Shown: positions 18,276-26,744, counted from the first letter of the stretch. The stretch: 64,000 nucleotides of DNA from Elusimicrobiales bacterium (GCA_041651175.1 JBAZJT010000015.1:3812-67811); one strand, 5' to 3'. Notes: a model not told the origin generated them from the sequence alone. A program made the numbers and translations.

Positions 18276-20403
18276 GTTTTGGTTTCCTGCTTATCGCGAA
18301 GCGGTAGATTGCTATCACTATCAGCGCGTACAGCGCGGTTGAAAGCGCGTCTTCAAACAGGCTTGCGCTTGCGGTGCGCAGCCTTACCGCCCTATCCAGC
18401 CCAAGCACTGTTATGCCCGCGATGGCGATTCCCATCAGCGCGTCGCCCGCGATAAGGCCGGAGCAGTAGAGCGAGCCGGGGTCGTCCTCGCCAATCGGCG
18501 CGTCCGAACTGTGTTTTTTTGAGACGAACCAGGCAACGGCGCCGCCGACCAGTATCATCGGCCAGTTGGTTATCGGCAGATACATCCCGATGGCAAAGGC
18601 CAGCGCGGATACGTCGCAGAGCTCGCATACAAGGCCTATTCCCGCGCCCAGCGCCAGCAGCGTCCACGGCAAACCGCCGCCGGTGGCGCCCTCCACCAGC
18701 TTGGCCATAAGCTGCGCCTGAGGCGCTTCCAGCGCGCGCGGATGCAGCGCGTCAACCGCGCCGAAGCCGCAGGCCTTATAAAGGATAATCAATATAAAGC
18801 CGGATAACACCGCCGAGGCCGCCGTGCTCATAATCTGGGCCAGTTGCACTTTCCATGGTGTCGCGCCGATAAGCGCGGCGCATTTTAAATCCTGCGACAG
18901 GTCGCCGGAGAGCGATATCGCTATGCACACCGCCGCCCCGCCGGTGATGGCCGCGATTTTTACGGTTTGCGACGGGTGGCCTATCGCGATGAAAAGCAGC
19001 GTCATCGCCAGCAGCGCGGTGATTGTCATGCCGGAGACGGGCTGATTCGTCGTTCCTATAAGCCCCACCATCCGCGCGCTGACCGCCACGAAAAACATGC
19101 TGACCACCACGATAATCACCGCCTCCCAAAATCCCAGGTGAAAGGGCGGATACAGCCACAGGAAAACGAAAGTGGCCGCTATTCCCGCGCCGACCAGCGG
19201 CATGGGAATGTCATGCTCTGTGCGTTTTGCCGCGCAGGACTGGGCCGACTTAAGCGCGGCGAAATGAAACACCGCCCAGCCTATCCCCGCGCCGATTACG
19301 CCATAGAGCAGAAACTTCGCTATGCCGCCAACCCAGGATTCCGCCCCGACGCCGAATACGAAGCCTCCCGCCAGAAAGCCCAGTATCGCGCCGCCTATGG
19401 CGATGCTGTTATGCTCCGGGTCGCGCGCGACGGGCTGTTCCGTCTGCGCGTCCGCAGCCTGCTTGCCGCCGCGCAGCGCGCACACGCCGTGGGTGAAAGA
19501 GGAAATTATATCCGGCATGGAGCGCAGCACGCCGATTAGTCCGCCGAAGGCCACCCCCCCCGCCCCGATATAGCGGAGATAGTTTAGCCGCAGGTCGTCT
19601 GTTACCATCGTGTCTATCGGCACGGTTCCGGGGGCGACGATGTTGTGCCCGCCGAAGGCGTGAATCAGCGGTATTATCACCCAGTAGCCGATAATGCCGC
19701 CCGCAAACATCACAGCCGAGATTCTCAATCCCACCAGATAGCCTATGCCCGCGAAAAGCGGCGACACCTCGTAGCCGAACCCCGCCTGATGCAGTTTCGG
19801 AAAAGTCCACATGATTACGTCTTTGAACAGACAGAAAGCCGACATCGCGAATTTGAAAAGCCCGCCGGTAAGCATTCCGGCGAAAACCGGCATGGCGCTG
19901 GCGCCGCCGGCGTCGCCGGCAATAAGCACCTTGGCGCAGGCGCTGCCTTCGGGGAACGGCAGCTTTTTATGCTCTTTTACCACAAGCGACTGGCGCAGCG
20001 GTATCATCATCAGCAGCCCCAACAGCCCGCCCGCCATGCCCAGCAGAAAGACGTTTTTGTTGGAAATCTCGCCGCCCAGGAAAATAATCGCCACGACGGT
20101 GAAAATCACCCCCGCCGCAAGCGACTCGCCGGTGGAGGCGAAAGCGTGGACAATGTTGTTTTCCAGAATGGTGCCGGTTCTGCCCAGCAGCCTGGGCAGT
20201 ATCATGCGCAGCGTCGCCATGGAGATAATCGCCGACGGTATGGACGCCGAAACCGTCATCCCGATTTTAAGCCCCAGGTAGGCGTTGGCCGCGTTGAACA
20301 CAACCGACAGCACAAGCCCCAGCAGCACCGCCTGAAGGGTGAATTCCGCCGCGGTTTTTTCAGGCGGAATGTAGGGGCGCAGTTCGTCTTTATGCGTTGT
20401 CAT
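18259..20403 (-). CDS. OPT-family oligopeptide transporter
   Basis: 714 residues with roughly 15-16 hydrophobic segments. The start ELRPYIPPEKTAAEFTLQAV followed by NAANAYLGLKIGMTVSASIP is the characteristic N-terminus of bacterial OPT transporters. Further matches include LPFPEGSACAKVLIAG and the conserved MAKLVEGATGGGLPW stretch. The family imports small peptides or metal-chelator complexes across the inner membrane. Its ATG overlaps the stop of the M20 peptidase by 4 nt, placing uptake and cleavage of peptides in one operon. Confidence 0.93.
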   Translation of the reverse strand: MTTHKDELRPYIPPEKTAAEFTLQAVLLGLVLSVVFNAANAYLGLKIGMTVSASIPSAIISMATLRMILPRLLGRTGTILENNIVHAFASTGESLAAGVIFTVVAIIFLGGEISNKNVFLLGMAGGLLGLLMMIPLRQSLVVKEHKKLPFPEGSACAKVLIAGDAGGASAMPVFAGMLTGGLFKFAMSAFCLFKDVIMWTFPKLHQAGFGYEVSPLFAGIGYLVGLRISAVMFAGGIIGYWVIIPLIHAFGGHNIVAPGTVPIDTMVTDDLRLNYLRYIGAGGVAFGGLIGVLRSMPDIISSFTHGVCALRGGKQAADAQTEQPVARDPEHNSIAIGGAILGFLAGGFVFGVGAESWVGGIAKFLLYGVIGAGIGWAVFHFAALKSAQSCAAKRTEHDIPMPLVGAGIAATFVFLWLYPPFHLGFWEAVIIVVVSMFFVAVSARMVGLIGTTNQPVSGMTITALLAMTLLFIAIGHPSQTVKIAAITGGAAVCIAISLSGDLSQDLKCAALIGATPWKVQLAQIMSTAASAVLSGFILIILYKACGFGAVDALHPRALEAPQAQLMAKLVEGATGGGLPWTLLALGAGIGLVCELCDVSALAFAIGMYLPITNWPMILVGGAVAWFVSKKHSSDAPIGEDDPGSLYCSGLIAGDALMGIAIAGITVLGLDRAVRLRTASASLFEDALSTALYALIVIAIYRFAISRKPKHAQIH

Positions 20404-21554
20404 TCGGCCATGCGGGCAATCGCTCCCAGCGTTATCTCCGCGCAGCTGAAAAAGTCGTCAAGGCCGAGGTATTCGGCTGTCGTGTGCGGCTCCCACATCC
20501 CGCAGCCCAGATTGGGCGTTATTATGCCGTGCGCGGCGAATATGTTGGCGTCGCTTCCCCCGCCGCCCGGTTTCTGCTCCAGCTTTATCCCAATGGCTTT
20601 GGCGGATGCCGTCAGCGCGGCCAAAACCTTCGCCTGCGGCGGGATTTTCATGGCGGGATAGGTGTTGGTGTTGGCGCATTCTATCCGCGCGCGGACGGTT
20701 TTGCCGTCCAGTTTTATGGCGGAGCGTTTCGCCGCCGTCTCAAGCGCGGCTTTCATATGCGCGGTCTGGCGGCGCAGCTTGGCGGGGTTATGGCTGCGCG
20801 CCTCGGCCCTCATGGTTACGAGCGGGGTGATGATATTTGTCGCGCTTCCGCCGGAGATTACGCCCACGTTGGCGGTGGTTTCAAAATCAATGCGCCCGAG
20901 CTTCATTCGGGAGACCGCCTCCGCCGCAACGCGCACCGCCGAGATGCCGCGCTCCGGGAACATCCCCGCGTGCGCCGCCAGTCCGATGACATTGATTTCC
21001 ATGCGGTCCGCCGCCGGAGCCGTAACCGTAACCTCTTTGGCGGATTCCGAATCCAGCACAATCCCCGTGCGGGATTTAAGCAGCGAAAAGTCCAGATGTT
21101 TGGCGCCCAGCAGCCCCACTTCCTCGCACACCGTGAAAACGATTTCCAGCGGCGGATGCGGCAGCCCGCGCTCTTTCAGAATCCGCAGCGTTTCCAGAAT
21201 GACGGCGATGCCGGACTTGCAGTCCGCGCCCAGTATGGTGGTTCCGTCGGAGGTGATGCGGTCGCGCTTTATCTGCGGCTTGATGCCCTTTCCGGGCGAA
21301 ACCGTGTCCATGTGCGACGACAAAAGCACAGGCGCCAATCGCGCATCTCCCGGAAATTTGGCGACAAGGTTTCCCGTCTGCGAGCCGGTTTTGGCAGCCG
21401 ACCTGTCAAAGGCGGTTTTGCAGCCCAGTTCTTTGAGTATTTTATCCAGCCGCGCGGCGATTTTTCCTTCCTCGCGGGTTTGAGAGTCTATCCTGACCAG
21501 TTCCACGAAAGCGGACACCATCCGCTTTCTGCTCGCGGTGTCAATAAATGGCAT
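20400..21554 (-). CDS. M20-family metallopeptidase (peptidase T-like)
   Basis: 384 residues. Metal and catalytic motifs of the M20 clan are present: SSHMDTVSPGKG (His and Asp), TILGADCKSGIAV (bridging Asp), and TVCEEVGLLGAKHLDF (catalytic Glu-Glu). The insert dimerisation domain spans about residues 185-290, and PGGGGSDANIFAAHG near the C-terminus carries the last motif. This fits PepT-like tripeptidases, acting in the cytosol on imported peptides. First gene of the OPT-MFS operon. The ATG follows an extended -10 box (TGATATACT) by only 6 nt, suggesting a leaderless mRNA. Confidence 0.92.
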   Translation of the reverse strand: MPFIDTASRKRMVSAFVELVRIDSQTREEGKIAARLDKILKELGCKTAFDRSAAKTGSQTGNLVAKFPGDARLAPVLLSSHMDTVSPGKGIKPQIKRDRITSDGTTILGADCKSGIAVILETLRILKERGLPHPPLEIVFTVCEEVGLLGAKHLDFSLLKSRTGIVLDSESAKEVTVTAPAADRMEINVIGLAAHAGMFPERGISAVRVAAEAVSRMKLGRIDFETTANVGVISGGSATNIITPLVTMRAEARSHNPAKLRRQTAHMKAALETAAKRSAIKLDGKTVRARIECANTNTYPAMKIPPQAKVLAALTASAKAIGIKLEQKPGGGGSDANIFAAHGIITPNLGCGMWEPHTTAEYLGLDDFFSCAEITLGAIARMAE

Positions 21555-21797
21555 GAGCAGAGTATATCAATAAATCCCCATTCGGTTCGCTGTTGCCGGT
21601 GCGCGGTTCGGGACAAGCGTGCCATCATAGTCAATCCAGAATAGCGTGCCGCATATTCGGTTGAAAGGATATAAAGGGAGAGTCCGGATAATCTGCGAAA
21701 ATCTGTGATCCGTCTGTGGATTATATGCCGCGGTTTTTGTTGCGCGCGGGCGCGGGGCATGGTATAATAATGTTGCACTGGTTCAGCAGGAGGATGT
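21555..21797. other. Intergenic region with dispersed TCTGTG-type repeat
   Basis: No gene was seen. On the minus strand an extended -10 (TATACT, 21566-21561) serves the peptidase. From 21681 to 21722 lies a copy of a short repeat (AGTCCGGATAATCTG followed by several TCTGTG units). This repeat recurs in inverted orientation at 24359-24404 and, more degraded, at 22310-22368. Confidence 0.6.
21740..21768 (+). promoter_or_regulatory. Promoter of the RelE-type toxin-antitoxin pair
   Basis: TTGCGC (21740-21745), 17-nt spacer, TATAAT (21763-21768). The antitoxin ATG at 21798 has an AGGAGG site 4 nt upstream, so this transcript has an ordinary leader of about 20 nt. Confidence 0.55.
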
Positions 21798-22043
21798 ATG
21801 CCGACTTCCAAAATGCGGGTTATGACTGTGTTAAACCGCGCAGACTACGCGATGCTGTTCAGCCTTTCAAAACGGCAGCAGAAATCCATCAGCCAGGAGA
21901 TACGCGAATCCATCCTTGAACGGCTTGCGCGCGAGGACGACAGGCGGCTTTACGCCGTCTCGGAAAAACGCTACAAAAGCTATCTCAAGACGAAAAAATT
22001 CGTTTCCTACCGCAGCCTCAGGGGAAAAGGATGCACGAAGTAG
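21798..22043 (+). CDS. Antitoxin of a RelE/ParE-type toxin-antitoxin pair
   Basis: 81 residues beginning MPTSKMRVMTVLNRADYAML. The short beta-strand followed by two helices (ADYAMLFSLSKRQQKSISQEIRESILERL) is consistent with a ribbon-helix-helix DNA-binding dimer. The basic C-terminal tail (KRYKSYLKTKKF) would wrap the toxin. It overlaps the toxin start by 13 nt, the usual antitoxin-first order. AGGAGG precedes the ATG. The specific family is not recognised; assignment rests mainly on context and size. Confidence 0.75.
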   Translation: MPTSKMRVMTVLNRADYAMLFSLSKRQQKSISQEIRESILERLAREDDRRLYAVSEKRYKSYLKTKKFVSYRSLRGKGCTK

Positions 22044-22291
22044 TTTTCGCCGAAGGCGCGTTCAAAATATATGACAGGCTGCCGCGCAATCTTAAAGAGC
22101 GGGTCAACCGGGTTATAGAAGAGCGGCTGGAAAAAGAGCCTTTCCTGTACGGCGAGCCGCTGCGGTACGGCTTTATCGGATTTTGGAAAATAAGAACCGG
22201 CAAGCTGCGGATAATCTATAAGCCGGAAGACACCGGCAGAATCGTAATAACCGATATGGATTTCCGCAAAGAAGTCTACGGACAGCATTGA
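22031..22291 (+). CDS. RelE/ParE-superfamily toxin
   Basis: 86 residues. The RelE fold pattern is clear: an N-terminal strand (HEVVFAEGAFKIYDRLP), a helix with RVNRVIEERLEKEP, then strands GFWKIRTGKLRIIYKP and GRIVITDMDFRKEVYG. The conserved basic residues in WKIRTGKLRIIYK are those used by RelE/YoeB-like ribosome-dependent mRNA interferases; ParE-type gyrase poisons share the fold. Start overlaps the antitoxin. Close downstream lie a degraded repeat and a terminator, then bipA. Confidence 0.88.
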   Translation: MHEVVFAEGAFKIYDRLPRNLKERVNRVIEERLEKEPFLYGEPLRYGFIGFWKIRTGKLRIIYKPEDTGRIVITDMDFRKEVYGQH

Positions 22292-22420
22292 ACTCCCATC
22301 CGGCGCGGGTTCCGCGGATTTTTCCATGTAAAATTCCCTGCCGTTATCCGCGGTCGTTTGTGGAACCCCGGTTCGCGTTTTTTGCGTTGGGCGTCGGAAA
22401 AATAGTACAGTATAACCGTT

Positions 22421-22446
22421 ATCCCGCCGCGAAGGCGGGATTTTTT
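22421..22446 (+). terminator. Rho-independent terminator between the toxin gene and bipA
   Basis: Perfect 8-bp stem ATCCCGCC/GGCGGGAT with a GCGAA loop, followed by a run of six T. It could end the toxin-antitoxin transcript. A TATAAC box just upstream (22411-22416) leaves open that it is part of the bipA leader. Confidence 0.75.
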
Positions 22447-22462
22447 GCGGGAGCTTCTTGTT

Positions 22463-24295
22463 ATGGACAACCGTCGCCAGGACGTGCGCAATATCGCCAT
22501 CATCGCCCATGTGGATCACGGCAAAACCACTCTCGTGGACGCGATGCTTAAATACACCGGCTCCTTCCAGGTCAAAGCCGACGAGGCGCAGGAGGCCGTG
22601 CTGGATTCCAACCCGCTGGAGCGCGAGCGCGGCATCACCATCCTGGCCAAATGCACGTCGGTGCCGTATAAAGACCATATCATAAACATCGTGGACACCC
22701 CCGGCCATGCCGATTTCGGCAGCGAGGTGGAGCGCATCCTTCAGATGGTTGACGGCGCACTGCTGCTGGTTGACGCGGTGGACGGCCCCATGCCGCAAAC
22801 CCGCTTTGTGCTGCGCAAGGCGCTGGCGCTGGGGCTTGCGCCCGTGGTGGTCGTCAACAAAATGGACCGTCCCAACGCGGACGCCGCCGCGGCGCTCAAC
22901 GCGGTGTTTAGCCTTTTCATTGATTTGGGCGCCACAGACCCGCAGCTTGATTTCCCGGTGATGTACGCCTCCGGCAAGGACGGCTGGGCGGGCGATCAGA
23001 CCTCCGGCGGCAAAGACGTCTCCCCCCTGTTTGAGACCATACTAAAGCATGTCCCCGCGCCGCTTGCCAACCCGGACAAGCCGCTTCAAATGCAGATTAC
23101 CATGCTGGAACACAACAATTTCGTCGGGCAGGTGGGTATAGGGCGCATAGTCAGCGGCAATATCGCAAAAGGCCAGAACGTGGTCCTGGCAAAGCCGGGC
23201 GGGGCATTGCAGCCGTGTAAGGCGGTGAAAATAGAACGTTTCGCGGGGCTTGGCCGCCGGGAGGTGGACGCCGCCTCTGCGGGGGATATAGTGGCGGTCG
23301 CCGGGCTGGAAGGCGTAAATGTGGGCGACACTGTCTGCGCCGCGGATAATCCGGCGCCGCTTGCGCCGCTGTCCATAGACGAGCCTACGATTTCAATGGA
23401 GTTTCTGGTAAACGACAGCCCGTTCGCGGGGCTGGAGGGCAAATACATCACCAGCCGCCATCTTGCCGCCCGGCTTGAGAAAGAGGCGCGCACGAACGTC
23501 GGTTTGTGCGTTGAGCCGATGGAGGGCGAAGGCAAATTCAAAGTTTCCGGCAGGGGCGAGCTGCACCTGACTATCCTTATTGAAACCATTCGCCGCGAAG
23601 GCTTTGAGCTTGCCGTTACCGCCCCAGAAGTGATTTATAAGGAAGAAAACGGCAAGACGCTGGAGCCGATGGAATATCTGGTGCTGGATATAGACAGCGC
23701 GTATCAGGGCGCGATTTTTGAGCTTATCGGTCCGCGCGGCGCGAAACTTGAGAACATGGCCAGCGAAGGCTCAAACCGGCTGCGGCTGGAATATCTGATT
23801 CCGTCGCGCGCGCTGATAGGCTTTAAGTCCGATTTCCTGACGGCGACGCGCGGCACCGGGATGATGCATCACAGTTTTCACGGCTATTACCCGAAGGTCA
23901 GCATACAGCCGCTGCGCCGCAACGGCGTATTCGTGGTAAAAGACGCGGGCGAGAGCAGCGCCTACGCGCTCTACGGCCTTCAGGACGGCGGACAGATGTT
24001 TGTCGGCCCCGGCGTGAAGGTCTATGAAGGCATGATAGTGGGCCAGAATTCGCGCGACAACGATTTGATTGTCAACCCCAACAAGATGAAAAAGCTCACC
24101 AACATGCGCACCAAAGCCGCCGACGAGGCGCTGGTCCTGACCCCCCACAGGGTGATGAGTCTGGAGCAGGCCATAGAATACATCGCCCCCGACGAGCTGG
24201 TTGAAATAACCCCCAAGTCAATCCGCCTGAGAAAGAAAATTCTGGTAAGCCATCTCCGCCGCCGCGCCGAACGTCCCGACAGCGAAGAGGAATAG
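22463..24295 (+). CDS. typA: Ribosome-associated GTPase TypA/BipA
   Basis: About 610 residues, full length. The start ATG at 22463 has GGGAG 9 nt upstream; an earlier TTG at 22445 is less likely. GTPase motifs are G1 [10 protein letters not shown]2 ERERGITI, G3 DTPGHADFG and G4 NKMD. Domains II, III, V and the TypA-specific C-terminal domain follow, with the conserved [17 protein letters not shown] and the [21 protein letters not shown] stretch. TypA/BipA is a translational GTPase binding the 70S ribosome, important for ribosome assembly and stress or low-temperature growth. It is a normal chromosomal gene embedded between two toxin-antitoxin modules and repeats. Confidence 0.97.
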   Translation: MDNRRQDVRNIAIIAHVDHGKTTLVDAMLKYTGSFQVKADEAQEAVLDSNPLERERGITILAKCTSVPYKDHIINIVDTPGHADFGSEVERILQMVDGALLLVDAVDGPMPQTRFVLRKALALGLAPVVVVNKMDRPNADAAAALNAVFSLFIDLGATDPQLDFPVMYASGKDGWAGDQTSGGKDVSPLFETILKHVPAPLANPDKPLQMQITMLEHNNFVGQVGIGRIVSGNIAKGQNVVLAKPGGALQPCKAVKIERFAGLGRREVDAASAGDIVAVAGLEGVNVGDTVCAADNPAPLAPLSIDEPTISMEFLVNDSPFAGLEGKYITSRHLAARLEKEARTNVGLCVEPMEGEGKFKVSGRGELHLTILIETIRREGFELAVTAPEVIYKEENGKTLEPMEYLVLDIDSAYQGAIFELIGPRGAKLENMASEGSNRLRLEYLIPSRALIGFKSDFLTATRGTGMMHHSFHGYYPKVSIQPLRRNGVFVVKDAGESSAYALYGLQDGGQMFVGPGVKVYEGMIVGQNSRDNDLIVNPNKMKKLTNMRTKAADEALVLTPHRVMSLEQAIEYIAPDELVEITPKSIRLRKKILVSHLRRRAERPDSEEE

Positions 24296-24487
24296 CCCCG
24301 GTCCAAAAAGTTAAACAACGTATTTCTCATCGGAAGCTGCGCGCAGGACGGGGAATTCTTTCCACAGATTGACCACAGAGTTTCACAGATTATCCGGACT
24401 TTTCTTTATACTGTGAGCCTGGTTTGAGCCCATCTGTGGGCATCTGTGGTTAAAACTCCCCATAGTAAAACGGGTTTACTTCATGAT

Positions 24488-24653
24488 TTAACCTGAAAGT
24501 TTCAGTTGGCTGCGGGATTCGGCGAAAAATCGCTTCATACTGCCTTCACAAAATTATCCTTTCGTGCTGTGAAGCACGCGCGGATAATTTTGTTCGGCAT
24601 TATCTCGCGCTTTTTCGCCTCGGTCCTCGCACCAACTGAAACTTTCAGGTTAA
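24488..24653. mobile_element. Palindromic MITE-like element, 166 bp
   Basis: The outer arms are a perfect 22-bp inverted repeat starting TTAACCTGAAAGTTTCAG (24488-24509 and 24632-24653). Inside are further matched arms: GGCGAAAAA (24521-24529 with 24611-24619), CAAAATTATCC (24549-24559 with 24582-24592) and CGTGCT (24563-24568 with 24573-24578), around a GTGA loop. The nested design resembles the 163-bp element at 42388-42550, although the sequences differ. No transposase is nearby. It could be a non-autonomous mobile element or a large transcribed hairpin. Confidence 0.55.
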
Positions 24654-24728
24654 CGGCTTTTCAACCACAGATGGCCACAGATAACGGCGGGCTGCGGGGG
24701 CAGGAAAAATCCGAGAAATTCCGGGGGC

Positions 24729-24757
24729 TTGATATTACATGGCATACCATGTATAAT
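24729..24757 (+). promoter_or_regulatory. Promoter with 16-bp operator for the HigBA-like genes
   Basis: TTGATA (24729-24734), 17-nt spacer, TATAAT (24752-24757). The perfect inverted repeat ACATGG-CATA-CCATGT (24737-24752) fills the spacer and touches the -10 box, an ideal position for autorepression by the XRE-type antitoxin. The predicted transcription start falls on the ATG at 24764. Confidence 0.7.
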
Positions 24758-24763
24758 ATGGGT

Positions 24764-25111
24764 ATGAAAATGTATGCGGTGGAGTTTTATCAAAGCGAGC
24801 GCGGCGAAAATTACGTGGAGGATTTCCTTGACGGACTTCAGGAAAAAACCAGAAACAAAACACTTGCATGGATTAGGATACTGCAGATGCATGGCCCTGA
24901 ATTGAAACGTCCCCATGCGGATTTGCTTGAAAGCCCTGTTCATGAGTTGCGCGTGTCATTTTCAAAAGATGAGGTGCGGATACTTTATTTTTTCGCCGGC
25001 GATGCTATAGTGCTGACGCATGGTTTTCTCAAGAAAACGCGCGATGTCCCACCTGGTGAAATTGAGCGGGCAAGACGCATTATGTCCGACTGGCAAAGGA
25101 GAAACTTATGA
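24764..25111 (+). CDS. HigB-like toxin (phage Gp49-like / RelE superfamily)
   Basis: 115 residues from ATG 24764 (a second ATG follows at 24770). The pattern YAVEFYQSERGENYVEDFLDGL, then NKTLAWIRILQMHG, then LESPVHELRVSFSKDEVRILYFF and DAIVLTHGFLKKTRDVPPGEIERA is typical of the Gp49-like HigB subgroup of RelE toxins. The conserved ELR and KKT residues are those associated with mRNA cleavage on the ribosome. Toxin-first order with an XRE antitoxin overlapping by 4 nt is the HigBA arrangement. No Shine-Dalgarno; the mRNA is probably leaderless. Confidence 0.9.
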   Translation: MKMYAVEFYQSERGENYVEDFLDGLQEKTRNKTLAWIRILQMHGPELKRPHADLLESPVHELRVSFSKDEVRILYFFAGDAIVLTHGFLKKTRDVPPGEIERARRIMSDWQRRNL

Positions 25112-25392
25112 ACGCCAAAAAGCGCTATACCTTTGACGATTACCTCAAGAAGCAGGAGGCTAAAGACCCCGCATTCCGGGCTAGGTACGAGCATGAGGTC
25201 CGCCTCGCCGAAATTGCCGTGCAGATAGCCAAAGCCCGCGAGGCTAAGGGCCTCACGCAAGCCGCTCTGGCAAGGAAGATTCACACAACGCAGCAGGTCG
25301 TTTCGGATATTGAGCGGCTCAAGTACCCGAACATGACGCTTAACACTTTGCTTAGAATCACTTCAGCGTTGCGTATACATATAACCCTGTAA
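25108..25392 (+). CDS. XRE-family HTH antitoxin (HigA-like)
   Basis: 94 residues. The helix-turn-helix lies at about residues 40-90: AREAKGLTQAALARKIHTTQQVVSDIERLKYPNMTLNTLLRITSAL, a standard XRE domain. The N-terminal part (RYTFDDYLKKQEAKDPAFRARYEHE) is the toxin-binding region common in HigA partners of Gp49-like toxins. It starts inside the toxin stop (ATGA). It is expected to neutralise the toxin and repress the promoter via the inverted repeat at 24737-24752. Confidence 0.92.
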   Translation: MNAKKRYTFDDYLKKQEAKDPAFRARYEHEVRLAEIAVQIAKAREAKGLTQAALARKIHTTQQVVSDIERLKYPNMTLNTLLRITSALRIHITL

Positions 25393-25429
25393 CCTCGTTA
25401 TCCAGCGTTAACGCGGGAGAAATGTTGAT

Positions 25430-25458
25430 TTGAAACTGCGGGGGACTTCTTGTATAAT
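25430..25458 (+). promoter_or_regulatory. Near-consensus sigma70 promoter
   Basis: TTGAAA (25430-25435), exactly 17 nt, TATAAT (25453-25458). This is the closest match to consensus in the window. It lies about 290 nt before the next start codon and immediately upstream of a strongly structured non-coding stretch. Confidence 0.65.
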
Positions 25459-25464
25459 TTGATG

Positions 25465-25690
25465 AGTAACGCGCACCGCAACCCTGTATACTTTCAGACG
25501 GAGGAATGCTTATAGCGAGATAAAACTTTTCGCTGAATTTTTGGCTTGTTTTCGGGAGTCTGCATAAGAGCAGGCTGAGCTTCTGAAGTGATTCGGAAGC
25601 CCACACTAGACCGAAAGCAGGTCGCCCGTTGTTGCCCCCGCAAGGGGGCAGGGCGACATTGCTTTGGGTTCCTAGTGTGACTCAGGTGAT
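25465..25690 (+). ncRNA. Candidate structured RNA (sRNA or long 5' leader)
   Basis: No coding potential was seen. Successive stems can be drawn: AGCGA/TCGCT (25514-25534) and AGTCTGC/GCAGGCT around 25557-25576. A three-way junction is closed by CTGAG/CTCAG (25575-25579 with 25681-25685). One branch of the junction is CTTC/GAAG (25580-25599). The other is a long hairpin CACACTAG/CTAGTGTG (25602-25609 with 25672-25679), containing GTCGCCC/GGGCGAC and a GCCCCC/GGGGGC stem with a GCAA tetraloop at 25640-25643. Driven by the promoter at 25430. It may be an independent small RNA or regulate the gene at 25749. It does not match tmRNA, RNase P or SRP signatures I know. Confidence 0.5.
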
Positions 25691-25748
25691 GTCGCCCCTT
25701 TTATTTGGGGTATTCATCTAGTTCGAAACGGGGAAAAGGGGAAGGTTT

Positions 25749-26675
25749 ATGGCTTGCAACTTCATAAAAAACGGCAAATGTATAAAACTGAATGAGGTAA
25801 CACGCCAAACCATATCTGTTAACAGTATGTTAAAACTTGTTATTGCGTTCTTTGTACTTTTAGCACTGGTATCCACAAGTTCTATGGCAGAAGGCAAAGC
25901 GGATGGGGTGCGAAAAATATTCAGGAAAATGCTGAAGGTGGAATTGTCTCCAGAGGAAGTATTGAAAAAATATCTTGCCGCCAAGACGTGGGAAGAAAGA
26001 CTGCCCCTCGTTAGAAATCCAAATAAAGTAAAGTCTCTTATGAAGGAACATTATGGTGAAAATTATAAGGGGCCAGCGAAGTATATAGAAATGTCAAATC
26101 CAGAGGAGATAATCGAGAATGCGAAGGATAACGTGTACGCATCCAGAGTGGTTTTTGAAAGGGGTAAAAACGTTTTTGGCGGCACCGTTGAGGACGCCAT
26201 TAACTATCTAATAATCAAAACACCAGATGGTTATAAGATTGACTGGGAGGCATCCACAATCTATAACCCCATGAGTTGGGTCGCTTTCAAGGTACAACGT
26301 CCTTCAACTCCAAATAAATTCAGGGTTATGGGAGAATTGTCAGATTATTATGACGATGGCGTGATTCGTCAAGGGATGCCTGGATTTTACTATAGTATAG
26401 AACTAAGTGCTGTGGAAGAAGGCAAGATTGTTCCTCTATTTCTTTACGCATATATAGGAAAAGAATCTCCTGACGGGCGGCGCCTTTTTGAAATTTTGAA
26501 AGATGGCAAATCGAAACCGCTTATATTGGAGTTACATTGGGAGCCGGGCTGTGCTATTTTGAGTATAGATAAGTTTATTCAACCTGGGTTTCTAGAGTAT
26601 GACGACGAGAGCGGTAATTCTTCCGGAGAAAGAAAGCGGACCGATTTGAGTCATCAACCGCACAAAGCAAACTAA
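25749..26675 (+). CDS. AT-rich orphan gene, predicted exported or membrane-anchored protein
   Basis: 308 residues. A strong purine-rich site (GGGGAAGG) precedes the ATG. One hydrophobic segment (MLKLVIAFFVLLALVSTSSM, about residues 27-46) suggests a signal or anchor after a short basic N-terminus. The segment LKKYLAAKTWEERLPLVRNP resembles the start of an uncharacterised domain seen in hypothetical proteins of other bacteria. The rest is mixed alpha/beta with a polar tail (SGNSSGERKRTDLSHQPHKAN). Base composition is visibly AT-richer than the neighbours, which suggests horizontal acquisition. I do not recognise a function. Confidence 0.75.
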   Translation: MACNFIKNGKCIKLNEVTRQTISVNSMLKLVIAFFVLLALVSTSSMAEGKADGVRKIFRKMLKVELSPEEVLKKYLAAKTWEERLPLVRNPNKVKSLMKEHYGENYKGPAKYIEMSNPEEIIENAKDNVYASRVVFERGKNVFGGTVEDAINYLIIKTPDGYKIDWEASTIYNPMSWVAFKVQRPSTPNKFRVMGELSDYYDDGVIRQGMPGFYYSIELSAVEEGKIVPLFLYAYIGKESPDGRRLFEILKDGKSKPLILELHWEPGCAILSIDKFIQPGFLEYDDESGNSSGERKRTDLSHQPHKAN

Positions 26676-26744
26676 ACTGTTGCTGTACGGGTGGAGCGTA
26701 TACTATTTGGCAACTGATGTTGAGCAAAGGGGAGGAATTGCGCT

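Larger units (their letters stand above)
24296..24763. other. 468-nt intergenic region with TCTGTGG repeats and a nested palindrome
   Basis: No gene seen. It holds an inverted copy of the repeat found at 21681 (24359-24404). Imperfect outer inverted arms made of CCACAGAT units lie at 24432-24454 and 24658-24682, enclosing a 166-bp nested palindrome. A small hairpin AGTAAA/TTTACT lies at 24465-24481. At the right end is the promoter-operator of the HigBA-like genes. Confidence 0.65.

Noticed and set aside
25465..25690. Assignment of the structured stretch to 6S RNA, tmRNA or RNase P RNA
   Set aside because: None of the conserved core sequences I know for those RNAs is visible; it is left as an unassigned candidate.
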